NCBI GenBank assembly: GCA_910586505.1
Contig: CAJUGV010000001.1
Location: 1 to 64,000 of the forward strand
DNA from: an uncultured Paraprevotella sp.
GTDB lineage: Bacteria > Bacteroidota > Bacteroidia > Bacteroidales > Bacteroidaceae
Direction of reading: 5' to 3'
Length of the DNA stretch: 64,000 bases
In this document: in pieces, positions 54,250 through 63,218 of the stretch
How the letters are laid out: each line of letters starts with the position of its first letter
How positions within the stretch are numbered: position 1 is the first letter of the stretch
The notes under the pieces: model-generated
Databases searched by the model: none
The model's input: only the letters and a program-made list of their open reading frames with translations
What the model was told of the DNA's origin: nothing
Program-made: the position numbers and the translations under genes

Positions 54250-55893
54250 TTATTTCTTTGCCACATTCCAGGGCTTTATCTGCTTGAAGAAGTCATTGCC
54301 CTTGTTGTCCACCAGGATGAAAGCGGGGAAGTCTTCCACCTCGATCTTCCAGATAGCCTCCATGCCAAGTTCGGGATATTCCACACACTCGATACTCTTG
54401 ATGTTGTTCTGTGCAAGGATAGCAGCCGGACCTCCTATGGAACCGAGATAGAAACCGCCGTGTTTCCGACAGGCATCGGTCACCACCTGGCTACGGTTTC
54501 CCTTCGCCAGCATAATCATGGAACCGCCATGACTCTGGAACAGGTCTACGTAAGGGTCCATACGGTTGGCCGTAGTCGGCCCCATCGAACCGCAGGCCAT
54601 GCCTTCGGGAGTTTTGGCCGGACCGGCATAATAAATAGGATGATCCTTTATATACTGCGGGAGTTCCTCGCCACGGTCAAGACGCTCTTTCAGTTTGGCA
54701 TGCGCAATGTCACGGCCCACGATAATCGTACCGTTCAAAGACAAACGGGTAGATACCGGATATTTGTCCAGCTGGGCCAGGATCTCCGGCATCGGACGGT
54801 TCAAATCCACTCTTACCACGTCGCCCTCACCGGCACGGCGCAATTCTTCGGGAATCAGTTCGCCAGGATTGCTGTCGAGTTTTTCTATCCAGATACCGTC
54901 CTTGTTGATCTTACACTTGATGTTGCGGTCGGCCGAACAGGAAACGCCAAGCCCTACGGGGCAGGACGCACCGTGACGCGGCAGGCGGATGATGCGAACA
55001 TCATGCGCAAGGTATTTTCCGCCGAATTGCGCCCCGAGACCGATCTTGTGGGCCTCCTCCAGCACCTGCTTCTCCAGTTCCACATCCCGGAATGCACGAC
55101 CGGTAGCGTCTCCCGTCGTAGGCAGGTTGTCGTAATAATGTGTGGAAGCCAGTTTGACAGTAAGCAGATTCTTCTCTGCCGAAGTACCTCCGATCACAAA
55201 CGCGATATGGTAGGGGGGGCAGGCCGCCGTACCGAGACTCTTCATTTTTTCTATCATGAACGGCACCAGCGTAGCCGGATTCAGGATGGCTTTCGTCTCC
55301 TGATACAAATAAGTCTTGTTGGCCGAGCCTCCGCCTTTTGTCACACACAGAAAACGGTATTCCATACCTTCGGTGGCCTCGATGTCGATCTGGGCGGGAA
55401 GGTTGCACTTAGTGTTTACCTCTTCGTACATTGTGAGAGGGGCATTCTGGCTATATCGCAGATTTTCCTCGGTGTAAGTCTTGAACACTCCTTTGGAAAG
55501 TGCCTCTTCGTCGCAATATCCGGTCCACACCTGCTGGCCCTTTTCTCCGTGGATAATGGCCGTACCCGTATCCTGGCAGAAAGGAAGCACTCCTTTGCAA
55601 GCCACTTCGGCGTTGCGGAGGAACGTCAGTGCCACATATTTGTCATTGTCGCTGGCTTCCGGATCGTGCAACACCTTGGCCACTTGTTCATTGTGAGCGC
55701 GACGCAACATGAACGACACGTCGCGGAATGCCGCGTTCGCCATTGCCGTCAACCCCTCAGGAGCGACTTTCAACACCGGGGTTCCCTCAAACTCGCCGAC
55801 CGACACATGATCCTTGGTCAGCAAATAATATTCAGTATCGTCCTTGCCCGTCTGGAACATGGGAGCGTACTTGAACTCAGGTACATTTGCCAT
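54250..55893 (-). CDS. Fumarate hydratase, class I (iron-sulfur)
   Basis: This 547-residue enzyme interconverts fumarate and malate using a [4Fe-4S] cluster. The N-terminal domain has VLPFCQDTGTAIIHG with a cluster cysteine. Later segments are AACPPYHIAFVIGGTSAEKN, the cysteine in LGVSCSADRNIKC, and, in the C-terminal swivelling domain, GPTTANRMDPYVDLFQSHGG. It acts in the reductive succinate branch with the Mdh at 1767-2759. It is a single gene with promoter (55944-55951) and terminator. It is oxygen-sensitive by family, which suits an anaerobe. Confidence 0.94.
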   Translation of the reverse strand: MANVPEFKYAPMFQTGKDDTEYYLLTKDHVSVGEFEGTPVLKVAPEGLTAMANAAFRDVSFMLRRAHNEQVAKVLHDPEASDNDKYVALTFLRNAEVACKGVLPFCQDTGTAIIHGEKGQQVWTGYCDEEALSKGVFKTYTEENLRYSQNAPLTMYEEVNTKCNLPAQIDIEATEGMEYRFLCVTKGGGSANKTYLYQETKAILNPATLVPFMIEKMKSLGTAACPPYHIAFVIGGTSAEKNLLTVKLASTHYYDNLPTTGDATGRAFRDVELEKQVLEEAHKIGLGAQFGGKYLAHDVRIIRLPRHGASCPVGLGVSCSADRNIKCKINKDGIWIEKLDSNPGELIPEELRRAGEGDVVRVDLNRPMPEILAQLDKYPVSTRLSLNGTIIVGRDIAHAKLKERLDRGEELPQYIKDHPIYYAGPAKTPEGMACGSMGPTTANRMDPYVDLFQSHGGSMIMLAKGNRSQVVTDACRKHGGFYLGSIGGPAAILAQNNIKSIECVEYPELGMEAIWKIEVEDFPAFILVDNKGNDFFKQIKPWNVAKK

Positions 55894-55943
55894 AAATTTT
55901 TTCGTTTAGATGATTATGTTGTTTTTTCTGTATCTATCTGATG

Positions 55944-55951
55944 CAAAGATA
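55944..55951 (-). promoter_or_regulatory. -7 box of the fumarase promoter
   Basis: The minus strand reads TATCTTTG, 51 bases before the fumarase ATG. Confidence 0.5.
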
Positions 55952-55973
55952 ACCGTTTTTTCCGCTTGCCGGC

Positions 55974-57227
55974 CTATTCTTCCTCATATTTCTCAAAGAG
56001 GAAATCATTGTACGGATACTTCTGCACATGCAGTTCGCGCACTTTATCGTAAAGCACCTTCCGCAGTTCTTCCAGATTGGTTTTCTCACGGGCAGAAACA
56101 AAAATACATGTATCGCTGCGGCGTGCCATCCATGTATTCATCAGGTCGGTCAGCGAGACGTTCTCCTTTGAAACAGGCGTCAGGTCGTCTTCATCCTTTT
56201 CCACCCAATCGTATGCGTCGATCTTGTTGAATACTATCATGCAGGGCTTGTCGCTGCATCCCAGGTCGGCGAGCGTTCTTTCCACCACCTGAATCTGATC
56301 TTCAAAGTCAGGGTGGGCTATATCCACCACATGCAACAGCAAATCGGCCTCGCGCACCTCATCAAGCGTACTCTTGAAAGAATCCACGAGATCGGTAGGC
56401 AATTTTCGGATAAATCCCACCGTATCGGAAAGCAAGAAAGGAAGATTGTCTATGATAACCTTGCGGACCGTCGTGTCCAGCGTGGCAAAAAGCTTGTTCT
56501 CCGCAAACACCTCGCTTTTAGACAGCAGATTCATCAATGTGCTCTTCCCCACATTGGTATATCCCACCAGGGCCACACGGATCATGCGCCCGCGATTGCT
56601 CCGCTGCGTAGTCTTCTGACGGTCGATGTCGGCCAGCCTCTGCTTCAGCAGCGACATGCGGTTAAGAATGATACGGCGGTCCATTTCCAGCTGGGTCTCT
56701 CCCGGACCGCGCAATCCCACCGAACCTTTTCCGCCGCCCGAGCCGGAGCCGCCGCCCTGACGCTCAAGATGAGTCCACAGACGTTGCAGACGGGGAAGCA
56801 TATAGCGATACTGCGCCAACTCTACCTGTGTCTTGGCGTTGGCCGTCTGCGCCCTCATGGCAAATATATCAAGAATCAGCGATGTACGGTCAAGAATCTT
56901 GACTTTCAGCTCCTTTTCTATATTACGTAACTGCTTGGCCGACAACTCATCATCGAATATCACCATTCCTATCTCGCGCTCGGCCTCTTCCTCCGCCTCT
57001 ATGTAAGCCCGTATCTCTTCCAACTTTCCCGTACCTACATACGTGACGGAATTGGGCCCTCCCACCTTCTGCGTAAAACGCTTCACGGTCACAGCCCCCG
57101 CCGTATGGGCCAGAAATTCCAGTTCGTCAAGATATTCGTTCGTCTTACGCTCATTCTGCGTCTGCGTAATCAAACCGACCAGAATCGCCGTCTCGGCCTG
57201 TGCATCGGAAATAACAAATTCTTTCAT
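55974..57227 (-). CDS. hflX: GTPase HflX
   Basis: This 417-residue ribosome-associated GTPase has an N-terminal HflX domain with a glycine-rich linker (ERQGGGSGSGGGKGSVGLRG) and a G domain. G1 is VALVGYTNVGKSTLMN, G3 is SDTVGFIRKLP and G4 is FNKIDAYD. It splits stalled 70S ribosomes under stress in other bacteria. It is transcribed alone from a consensus -7 box at 57257-57264 and ends about 80 bases before the fumarase ATG. The C-terminus is a short acidic tail. Confidence 0.93.
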   Translation of the reverse strand: MKEFVISDAQAETAILVGLITQTQNERKTNEYLDELEFLAHTAGAVTVKRFTQKVGGPNSVTYVGTGKLEEIRAYIEAEEEAEREIGMVIFDDELSAKQLRNIEKELKVKILDRTSLILDIFAMRAQTANAKTQVELAQYRYMLPRLQRLWTHLERQGGGSGSGGGKGSVGLRGPGETQLEMDRRIILNRMSLLKQRLADIDRQKTTQRSNRGRMIRVALVGYTNVGKSTLMNLLSKSEVFAENKLFATLDTTVRKVIIDNLPFLLSDTVGFIRKLPTDLVDSFKSTLDEVREADLLLHVVDIAHPDFEDQIQVVERTLADLGCSDKPCMIVFNKIDAYDWVEKDEDDLTPVSKENVSLTDLMNTWMARRSDTCIFVSAREKTNLEELRKVLYDKVRELHVQKYPYNDFLFEKYEEE

Positions 57228-57256
57228 TCTCCAATAAACTTTCTTTGTTTGTCCTA

Positions 57257-57291
57257 CAAAAATACGAAATTCCTATCGGAAAGTAAACAAA
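57257..57291 (-). promoter_or_regulatory. Promoter of hflX
   Basis: The minus strand has TTTG (57288-57291), a 23-base spacer (long) and TATTTTTG (57257-57264). Confidence 0.5.
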
Positions 57292-57317
57292 CGTACCGGA
57301 GGAATTTAAAATAATCC

Positions 57318-57345
57318 GCCTCTTGACACATTCATGTCAAGAGGC
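57318..57345 (-). terminator. Terminator after rsmI / Cbp1-like gene
   Basis: A perfect 11-bp stem GCCTCTTGACA/TGTCAAGAGGC (57318-57328 with 57335-57345) and 6-base loop, followed on the minus strand by an A/T-rich tract. Confidence 0.75.
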
Positions 57346-57410
57346 GCCTGTACTTGTTACGGAATACCGGACGGGGGGCCTTCTACGGAAAGCCGTCCCG
57401 CATCCTCCGT

Positions 57411-58265
57411 TTATCTCACTTGAATCACCAAATATTTGCTCACACTCCAGAAGGTCTCGGGGGCGACAATCTGCAATACATACTGCCCTTTATTGTCCTT
57501 TTCCAGTTTATAGGAACCGGCCGGATGATTGGTCAGCAACTTGGCATTCTTAGAGTACAACTTGATTTCTTTGTCATAGCGGATATCCACTTTGGTAAAA
57601 TAATCCTTGTTAAAGTCATTGCCTTTCAGCACGTCGCCGTCCTTCAGTATCTTCTGCTCTTTCAGTTCCGACTTCGTTCCGAACACATACCACGCCGTAT
57701 GTATCTGCTTGTCCTGCTCGGCCATGGCACGACTTTTGGCCTGATTGTCCTCCGACAGCGCGGTGACATTCTCGTTCAGTGTCGTAATGGCTTCATCCTG
57801 ACGCGCTATCACGATATCTTTCTCCGCCAATTTCGCTTCCAGCTCCTGTATCTTGAGCTGTTGCTCTTCAAGCTGTGCAGACAAATCGTTCACCATTTTC
57901 TTCAGTTTCTCGCCTCCGATGGAACTTGTACGCACCTTCTCCTGCAACTTGCTTATCTTGTCACGGTTCTGCGCCATTGCATCCTGAATATACTGCATAT
58001 TCTCACGGATGACCTGTTTGGAATTCTCCGATTCCATATTTCCGTCATTGACCGTAATACGGCCTTCGGCCTCATTGATACGACGGAAACCTTCCTGGAT
58101 TTCATTCACCGTACCCATCACCTCATTCAGTTCGGCATCCTTGTCATTTATCACCTGCATCAACGAGTCACGCTGTTCCTCAAAAGCGGCTTGCTGTTTC
58201 TTACTCGTACCGTCGCATGCGGCCAGTGCCGCTGCACACATCGCAAACAAAAAGATCTTTTTCAT
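57411..58265 (-). CDS. Coiled-coil lipoprotein, Cbp1-like (collagen-binding adhesin family)
   Basis: This 284-residue lipoprotein (lipobox ALAAC, Cys17) has a long coiled coil at about 22-185 (KMVNDLSAQLEEQQLKIQEL, EAKLAEKDIVIARQDEAI). A compact C-terminal domain follows (AWYVFGTKSELKEQKILKDG, ending FWSVSKYLVIQVR). The pattern matches what I recall of Bacteroides Cbp1, reported as a collagen-binding adhesin in B. fragilis. The assignment is from memory and collagen binding here is not shown. It lies 11 bases downstream of rsmI, an odd partner for a surface protein. Confidence 0.65.
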   Translation of the reverse strand: MKKIFLFAMCAAALAACDGTSKKQQAAFEEQRDSLMQVINDKDAELNEVMGTVNEIQEGFRRINEAEGRITVNDGNMESENSKQVIRENMQYIQDAMAQNRDKISKLQEKVRTSSIGGEKLKKMVNDLSAQLEEQQLKIQELEAKLAEKDIVIARQDEAITTLNENVTALSEDNQAKSRAMAEQDKQIHTAWYVFGTKSELKEQKILKDGDVLKGNDFNKDYFTKVDIRYDKEIKLYSKNAKLLTNHPAGSYKLEKDNKGQYVLQIVAPETFWSVSKYLVIQVR

Positions 58266-58276
58266 ACGTTTACATT

Positions 58277-58984
58277 TTATTCGTCAGTAATTCTTCTCTT
58301 TCCACTCTCTTTCTCCGGCGCTCCGGACATTACAATGACTATCTCGCCCCGAGGGGGTATTTCCGTAAAATGAATCAGCACCTCTTCCAAAGTTCCCCGC
58401 ACACTCTCCTCATGTATCTTGGAAATCTCACGACACACAGAGACCTGACGGTCCGGACCGAACACCTCGGAAAACTGTGTCAAAGTCTTCACCAGCCGAT
58501 GCGGAGATTCATAAAAAACAAGGGTACGCGTCTCTGACGCCAAAGCCGCCAGACGGGTGGCACGTCCTTTCTTGACAGGCAGAAATCCCTCAAAGCAAAA
58601 ACGGTCACAAGGCAATCCAGAAGAGACTAAAGCCGGAACGAAAGCCGTAGCTCCGGGCAGGCATACCACGTCGATACCGCACTTCACGGCCTCACGCGCC
58701 ACCAGAAAACCCGGATCGGAAATGCCCGGCGTACCGGCATCAGAGACTACCGCCACCGTTTCGCCTGCCTGCAAACGCTCCACCACTCCGGCCACAGTCT
58801 GGTGTTCATTAAACTTATGATAGGACAACATGGCATTCTTAATCTCAAAATGCTTCAGCAGGACACCCGTTGTCCGCGTGTCTTCTGCCAGAATCAAATC
58901 GGCTTCTTTCAAAATCCGCAAAGCACGATATGTTATATCTTCCAAGTTTCCCACCGGGGTGGGCACCAAATACAAGATTCCCAT
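58277..58984 (-). CDS. rsmI: 16S rRNA (cytidine-1402-2'-O)-methyltransferase
   Basis: This 235-residue tetrapyrrole-methylase-fold enzyme is RsmI by signature: N-terminal LYLVPTPVGNLEDITYRALR, then ILAEDTRTTGVLLKHF, VVSDAGTPGISDPGF and LVFYESPHRLVKTL. It methylates the ribose of C1402 in 16S rRNA at the decoding centre. The C-terminal helical part is shorter than E. coli RsmI (286 residues), as in other Bacteroidetes. A -7 box is at 59005-59012. Confidence 0.94.
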   Translation of the reverse strand: MGILYLVPTPVGNLEDITYRALRILKEADLILAEDTRTTGVLLKHFEIKNAMLSYHKFNEHQTVAGVVERLQAGETVAVVSDAGTPGISDPGFLVAREAVKCGIDVVCLPGATAFVPALVSSGLPCDRFCFEGFLPVKKGRATRLAALASETRTLVFYESPHRLVKTLTQFSEVFGPDRQVSVCREISKIHEESVRGTLEEVLIHFTEIPPRGEIVIVMSGAPEKESGKRRITDE

Positions 58985-59004
58985 AAGCTTAATATCAGTA
59001 CGGA

Positions 59005-59012
59005 CAAAAGTA
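59005..59012 (-). promoter_or_regulatory. -7 box of the rsmI promoter
   Basis: The minus strand reads TACTTTTG, 21 bases before the rsmI ATG. Confidence 0.55.
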
Positions 59013-59108
59013 AGAATAAAACATTATCTGCTGTACTACAGGCGGCAATATTTAACAGAAGTTTGCGAATTTGTCTCTTTTTTTATCCTCTTATCCATGC
59101 TTAATTCT

Positions 59109-59116
59109 TATTTTTG
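59109..59116 (+). promoter_or_regulatory. -7 box of the tdk promoter
   Basis: TATTTTTG lies 33 bases before the ATG at 59149; the -33 box is not clear. Confidence 0.5.
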
Positions 59117-59148
59117 CGGTGGAATATATCATTAAAATACATCTGTAC

Positions 59149-59751
59149 ATGAGCCCTATCACCGAACGCAACGGAGAAATGATGCGCAGAGGACGAATAG
59201 AAGTTATCTGCGGTTCCATGTTTTCCGGCAAGACCGAGGAACTTATCAGAAGACTGAAACGAGCAGAGTTTGCCCGCCAGAGCGTAGAAATATTCAAGCC
59301 ATCCATTGACACACGGTATGCGGAAGAAGATGTGGTATCGCATGAGGGAAAGGCAATCCATTCCACTCCGGTAACCTCCTCGGCCAGCATTCTGCTGCTC
59401 GGTTCGGACACCGATGTGGTGGGAATAGATGAAGCACAGTTCTTTGACGACAATCTTATTGATGTCTGTAACGAACTTGCCAACAGGGGAACACGGGTCA
59501 TTGTAGCCGGACTGGATCTGGATTTCAAGGGCATCCCCTTCGGGCCTATGCCCGGACTCTGTGCAGTGGCGGACGAAGTCACCAAAGTACATGCCATATG
59601 TGTACGCTGCGGAGCACTGGCCTACGTCTCCCACCGCACCGTGGACGAGGACAAACGTGTGCTGCTGGGCGAACAAACAGTATATGAACCACTCTGCCGC
59701 ACCTGCTACCAGAAGTCCGTCAAACAAGACGGCCAGAAGCATCAAGTGTAA
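59149..59751 (+). CDS. tdk: Thymidine kinase, type II
   Basis: From the ATG at 59149 this is 200 residues. The P-loop is CGSMFSGKTEELIRR, the catalytic glutamate region is VVGIDEAQFFDD, and four zinc cysteines lie in CVRCG and CRTCY. It phosphorylates thymidine for salvage. The gene is well known in Bacteroides because its loss gives FUdR resistance. An upstream in-frame ATG at 59071 is rejected because the promoter box lies between. The transporter gene follows after 15 bases. Confidence 0.95.
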   Translation: MSPITERNGEMMRRGRIEVICGSMFSGKTEELIRRLKRAEFARQSVEIFKPSIDTRYAEEDVVSHEGKAIHSTPVTSSASILLLGSDTDVVGIDEAQFFDDNLIDVCNELANRGTRVIVAGLDLDFKGIPFGPMPGLCAVADEVTKVHAICVRCGALAYVSHRTVDEDKRVLLGEQTVYEPLCRTCYQKSVKQDGQKHQV

Positions 59752-59766
59752 AAAACACCTATCACT

Positions 59767-60981
59767 ATGTTTGAAAAAGAAATAACTTTCGACCGATTTA
59801 TCCGGGGAGTGATGGCCATAACCGGACTGGGACTGACCATATATGTCATCAACCTGCTAAGCGCAGTGCTCCTCCCATTCTTTATTGCATGGTTTCTGGC
59901 CTACATGATATATCCTACCGTGAAGTTCTTCCAGTACAGACTTCACCTGCACAACCGTGTACTGTGCATCGCCATCACCTTATTGCTGATATTGGCCGCC
60001 ATCACCGGTTTCTTCTATCTCATCATCCCGCCGGCCATTTCCGAGTTCATGCGGTTCCGTAATCTGATAGCCGATTATATAAAAGAACCCGACAACTTTC
60101 CCATAGCCCGCAGTATCGAAGAATTTCTCAGGCAGAACATCGACCAGAACGCATTCGTCAAGCTCCTGCATGAGAACAATATGGTAGAAGCGCTGAGGGA
60201 AGCCGTCAACCAATTGTGGAACCTATTGTCCCAAACATTCAACATCATCATAGCCCTGCTCGGCTTCTGCGTCATATTGCTTTACCTCTTTTTCATCCTG
60301 ATGGACTATGAGAAACTCTCCGTCGGCTGGATCAAACTGGTGCCCAAACGCAGCAGACGCTTCGCCTCGGCCTTAGTGGACGACGTGCAGCACGGCATGA
60401 ACTCCTATATCCGCGGGCAGTCGCTCGTAGCCTTTCTCGTAGGCATATTGTTCAGTATAGGTTTCCTGATCATCGACTTTCCGCTGGCTATCGGTCTGGG
60501 TATGTTCATCGGAGTGCTGAACCTCATACCTTACATGCAGGCGATAGGACTGATCCCCACCGTTCTGCTCGCCTTACTGAAAGCCCACGAAACAGGCGGA
60601 AACTTCTGGCTGATATTGCTCTCCGCCGGCATTGTCTTCGTCGTTGTGCAAACCATACAGGATGCCTACCTCGTACCTAAGATTATGGGTAAATTCATGG
60701 GACTGAATCCGGCCGTTATCCTTTTGTCCCTGTCTGTCTGGGGCTACCTGTTAGGATTGATAGGACTCATCATAGCGCTTCCCACCACCACGCTGCTGCT
60801 TTCATATTACCGCCGCTTCATTGAACGGGACGAACGCAAGGTGATGCTGGCTGAGGACAGGAAACGAAGGCCCCGTTTCCGACAGACTGCAAAAGCGTCC
60901 ACTTTTAGCGCCGGAAAAAAGACGGATACCACACCGGTGGCAGATGAAGAAACGAAGCAAGCTCCCAAGGATGCGCCATGA
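59767..60981 (+). CDS. AI-2E family transporter (PerM/YdiK-like)
   Basis: This 404-residue inner-membrane protein has about eight helices in the AI-2E arrangement: two pairs near the N-terminus (INLLSAVLLPFFIAWFLAYM), a cytoplasmic helical segment (PDNFPIARSIEEFLRQNIDQ), and the conserved YIRGQSLVAFLVGILFSIGF, LGMFIGVLNLIPYMQAIG and IVFVVVQTIQDAYLVPKIMG. Family members are described as permeases or Na+/H+ antiporters, and the AI-2 link of the name is weak. The last 50 residues are basic and probably disordered. It is in an operon with tdk. Confidence 0.88.
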   Translation: MFEKEITFDRFIRGVMAITGLGLTIYVINLLSAVLLPFFIAWFLAYMIYPTVKFFQYRLHLHNRVLCIAITLLLILAAITGFFYLIIPPAISEFMRFRNLIADYIKEPDNFPIARSIEEFLRQNIDQNAFVKLLHENNMVEALREAVNQLWNLLSQTFNIIIALLGFCVILLYLFFILMDYEKLSVGWIKLVPKRSRRFASALVDDVQHGMNSYIRGQSLVAFLVGILFSIGFLIIDFPLAIGLGMFIGVLNLIPYMQAIGLIPTVLLALLKAHETGGNFWLILLSAGIVFVVVQTIQDAYLVPKIMGKFMGLNPAVILLSLSVWGYLLGLIGLIIALPTTTLLLSYYRRFIERDERKVMLAEDRKRRPRFRQTAKASTFSAGKKTDTTPVADEETKQAPKDAP

Positions 60982-61085
60982 ACCATCACAGAGCATAAAA
61001 AAGGGAAAACGACAAGGAGGCTCCATTAAAATAGGGGTATTCTTTCAAAAAAAGAACCCAAAAATGAAAAAAAACGGGCAATTCC

Positions 61086-61116
61086 TTTGCGGATAACATA
61101 AAAAGCCCTACCTTTG
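61086..61116 (+). promoter_or_regulatory. Promoter of tRNA-Lys
   Basis: TTTG (61086-61089), a 19-base spacer and TACCTTTG (61109-61116), an exact consensus. The start is predicted near 61123, 27 nt before the tRNA. Confidence 0.8.
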
Positions 61117-61149
61117 CACTCGCAATCAGAAATGATAGGCACTAAGGTC

Positions 61150-61222
61150 GATTCGTTAGCTCAGCAGGTAGAGCACAACACTTTTAATGTTGGGGTCTTG
61201 GGTTCGAGCCCCAAACGAATCA
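61150..61222 (+). tRNA. tRNA-Lys (TTT)
   Basis: A complete 73-nt cloverleaf: acceptor GATTCGT/ACGAATC with discriminator A, D-arm GCTC/GAGC, anticodon stem CAACA/TGTTG with loop CTTTTAA (anticodon TTT) and T-arm with GGTTCGAGCC. CCA is not encoded. It is a single-gene transcript between a perfect promoter and a terminator. Confidence 0.97.
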
Positions 61223-61225
61223 CGG

Positions 61226-61265
61226 AAAAGAAAAGGACTTTGTAACAAAGTCCTTTTCTTTTTTA
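61226..61265 (+). terminator. Terminator of tRNA-Lys
   Basis: A perfect 17-bp stem (61226-61242 with 61246-61262) around loop TAA, ending in a T run, 4 bases after the tRNA. Confidence 0.92.
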
Positions 61266-61443
61266 TCTTAATGCCCCTTCCAGTAAAGAGCACGCGCGTA
61301 CCGGCAGTCGAAGGGATATACCGCACAGAGAAGAGATGCTGCGAAATAAAATACAAATATTCAGACTGCCTTCCCCGGAAGGGCCGGCACACCTTACTTT
61401 TCCTAAATCAGGACAGAAATACCAGGATAGGACAGCCATAAAA

Positions 61444-61503
61444 TTTAGTCCGCATCATTTGGAAAAACGGACAGGAGTATTTTTCCAAATGATGCGGACT
61501 AAA
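61444..61503. repeat. Long perfect inverted repeat
   Basis: Two 24-base arms (61444-61467 and 61480-61503) are perfectly complementary with a 12-base loop, and A/T runs flank both ends. It lies in the 442-base gap between tRNA-Lys and murI, 161 bases past the murI stop. It may be the murI-operon terminator or a dispersed palindromic element; no other feature is seen in 61266-61664. Confidence 0.7.
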
Positions 61504-61664
61504 ATTTATTTTCGTGCCCGTCACTTTTCAAGGTCCTCACACATATCTTATACAGCGAAACAACCGGCATGCAACCATCTCATAGTCAAAACAATAAGAT
61601 TACACGCAAAACGCTCGTATCTTTTGTACAAACGCACCGGACGGAAAGGGAATAATCTCTTACA

Positions 61665-62510
61665 CTATTCCAATACCACACGCTCTGCCTCCACCTGCTG
61701 GCGCAGGAATATAGAGGCAGACTCCATAAACTTGTCCGGATTTTCCGTTGTCAGGAAACGGCAGGTACCTCCCTGCGTACAATGCCTTTCTATATCTGCA
61801 TGCCGTTGCAGATAGGTTTTCAGACTGTAGGCCACATACTCACCCTGCGGAACTATACGCACATTACGGGGCGTATACTTGAGAATCTTGTTCAACAGCA
61901 AAGGATAATGGGTACATCCCAGAATAACGGTATCGATCTCCGGATCCTTACGGAGCAAGTTGCCGATTCGCTTCTCTACAAAATAATCAGCACCCGGAGA
62001 ATCATATTCATAATTCTCCACCAGCGGCACCCACATGGGACATGCCTCGCCGCTCACCCGGATATCGGGATAAAGTTTATTGATTTCAAGCGGATATGAA
62101 CCGGATGTAATGGTTCCCGCCGTTGCAAGAATCCCGACATGGCGGCTATGTGTAATCTGCCCGATACATTCTGCGGTAGGACGAATCACACCCAACACAC
62201 GCCGCAGTCCGTCCTCCATCTCCGGCAGGTCATTCTGCTGAATGGTTTTCAACGCCTTGGCAGATGCCGTGTTACAAGCCAGTATCACCAGGCGGCATCC
62301 CAAATCAAAGAGTTTCTGCACTGCCTCCCGCGTAAACTCGTAGACAACTTCAAAAGAACGCGTACCGTAAGGCGCGCGGGCATTGTCGCCAAGGTACAGA
62401 TAGTCGTACTGAGGCATCAGTTGTCTGATCTCATGCAGGATGGTCAGTCCGCCATAGCCGGAGTCGAACACTCCGATAGGGCCGGATGCAGCAGGCAACA
62501 CAGTCTTCAC
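61665..62510 (-). CDS. murI: Glutamate racemase
   Basis: This 281-residue Asp/Glu racemase makes D-glutamate for peptidoglycan. The N-terminal GVFDSGYGGLTILHEIRQ, the first catalytic cysteine in VILACNTASAKAL and the second with its histidine in VILGCTHYPLLLNK are intact. It is the last gene of the minus-strand cluster and its ATG overlaps the preceding OmpH-like stop by four bases (62507-62510), so the genes are coupled. Confidence 0.95.
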   Translation of the reverse strand: MKTVLPAASGPIGVFDSGYGGLTILHEIRQLMPQYDYLYLGDNARAPYGTRSFEVVYEFTREAVQKLFDLGCRLVILACNTASAKALKTIQQNDLPEMEDGLRRVLGVIRPTAECIGQITHSRHVGILATAGTITSGSYPLEINKLYPDIRVSGEACPMWVPLVENYEYDSPGADYFVEKRIGNLLRKDPEIDTVILGCTHYPLLLNKILKYTPRNVRIVPQGEYVAYSLKTYLQRHADIERHCTQGGTCRFLTTENPDKFMESASIFLRQQVEAERVVLE

Positions 62511-63049
62511 GGTTCAACAGTTATCGGTAGCTGAAGTTTTTCTTTCACGGCGTTAGTCACATCATCCGCCATAGCAGGATTGATGAACGGACAGGCATTG
62601 CCGTCCGTATTGATAATATAAGCATAACCGTTCTCGACTCCTACCGCACGTATGGCCTCATTAAGCAAATAAAGCATATCCGCCTGCAAATCTTTCTCAG
62701 CCTGCGCAAGCAGGCTCTGTGACTCTTCCTTGAAACGGATGCTCTTGACAAGCAGGTCCTGCAGTTCATGCTGACGTTTCAAAAGGATATTCTCGGGAAA
62801 ATCCTTCTGCCCTTGCAGAAACTCGGCAAATTTACGCTGAAACTCCGCTTCGCTCCGCTGCGCCTCCTGATCGTATTTGGATTTCAAGTCCGCCAGTTTC
62901 TGTTGGGAAACAGCAAACTCAGGCATAGAACGAAATATGGCGTTATAACTCAGATAGCCAAACCGACCTTGGGACATCTGTGCACCGGCGGTAAAAGACA
63001 ACAGCCAAAAAGACAAAAATAAAAACCATTTACTTGTTTGCTTCATCAT
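62507..63049 (-). CDS. OmpH/Skp family periplasmic chaperone (third paralogue)
   Basis: From the ATG at 63049 this is 180 residues, with a signal peptide (MKQTSKWFLFLSFWLLSFTAGAQ). A long charged coiled coil follows (LADLKSKYDQEAQRSEAEFQ, LLAQAEKDLQADML) between short beta segments (RFGYLSYNAIFRSMPEFAVS; GYAYIINTDGNACPFINP). This is the jellyfish-like Skp layout, and Skp chaperones unfolded outer-membrane proteins in the periplasm. The start at 63049 or 63046 is chosen for the signal peptide. The coiled-coil part is more diverged than in the neighbour at 63219. Confidence 0.87.
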   Translation of the reverse strand: MMKQTSKWFLFLSFWLLSFTAGAQMSQGRFGYLSYNAIFRSMPEFAVSQQKLADLKSKYDQEAQRSEAEFQRKFAEFLQGQKDFPENILLKRQHELQDLLVKSIRFKEESQSLLAQAEKDLQADMLYLLNEAIRAVGVENGYAYIINTDGNACPFINPAMADDVTNAVKEKLQLPITVEP

Positions 63050-63148
63050 GAATCGGTTACGATTAAACATAGCAAAGGTATTCATTTTTGTGCTTATACA
63101 AATGGGAAACGACTGTTTTTTCCTTAAAAATATCAATGTAATACGAAA

Positions 63149-63190
63149 AAGGCCCATCCGTAGACACCGCAGTCTTTTCGGATGAGCCTT
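63149..63190 (-). terminator. Hairpin after the second OmpH-like gene
   Basis: AAGGCCCATCCG (63149-63160) pairs with CGGATGAGCCTT (63179-63190) with one mismatch. On the minus strand a TTTTTCG tract follows, so part of the transcript may end before the third OmpH-like gene. Confidence 0.7.
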
Positions 63191-63218
63191 ATATTCTTAT
63201 GAACCTTTCCGCTGTGCG

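Noticed and set aside
54148..55941. A 597-codon open frame on the plus strand opposite fumarase
   Set aside because: Antisense shadow of a full-length class I fumarase with intact motifs and its own promoter and terminator.
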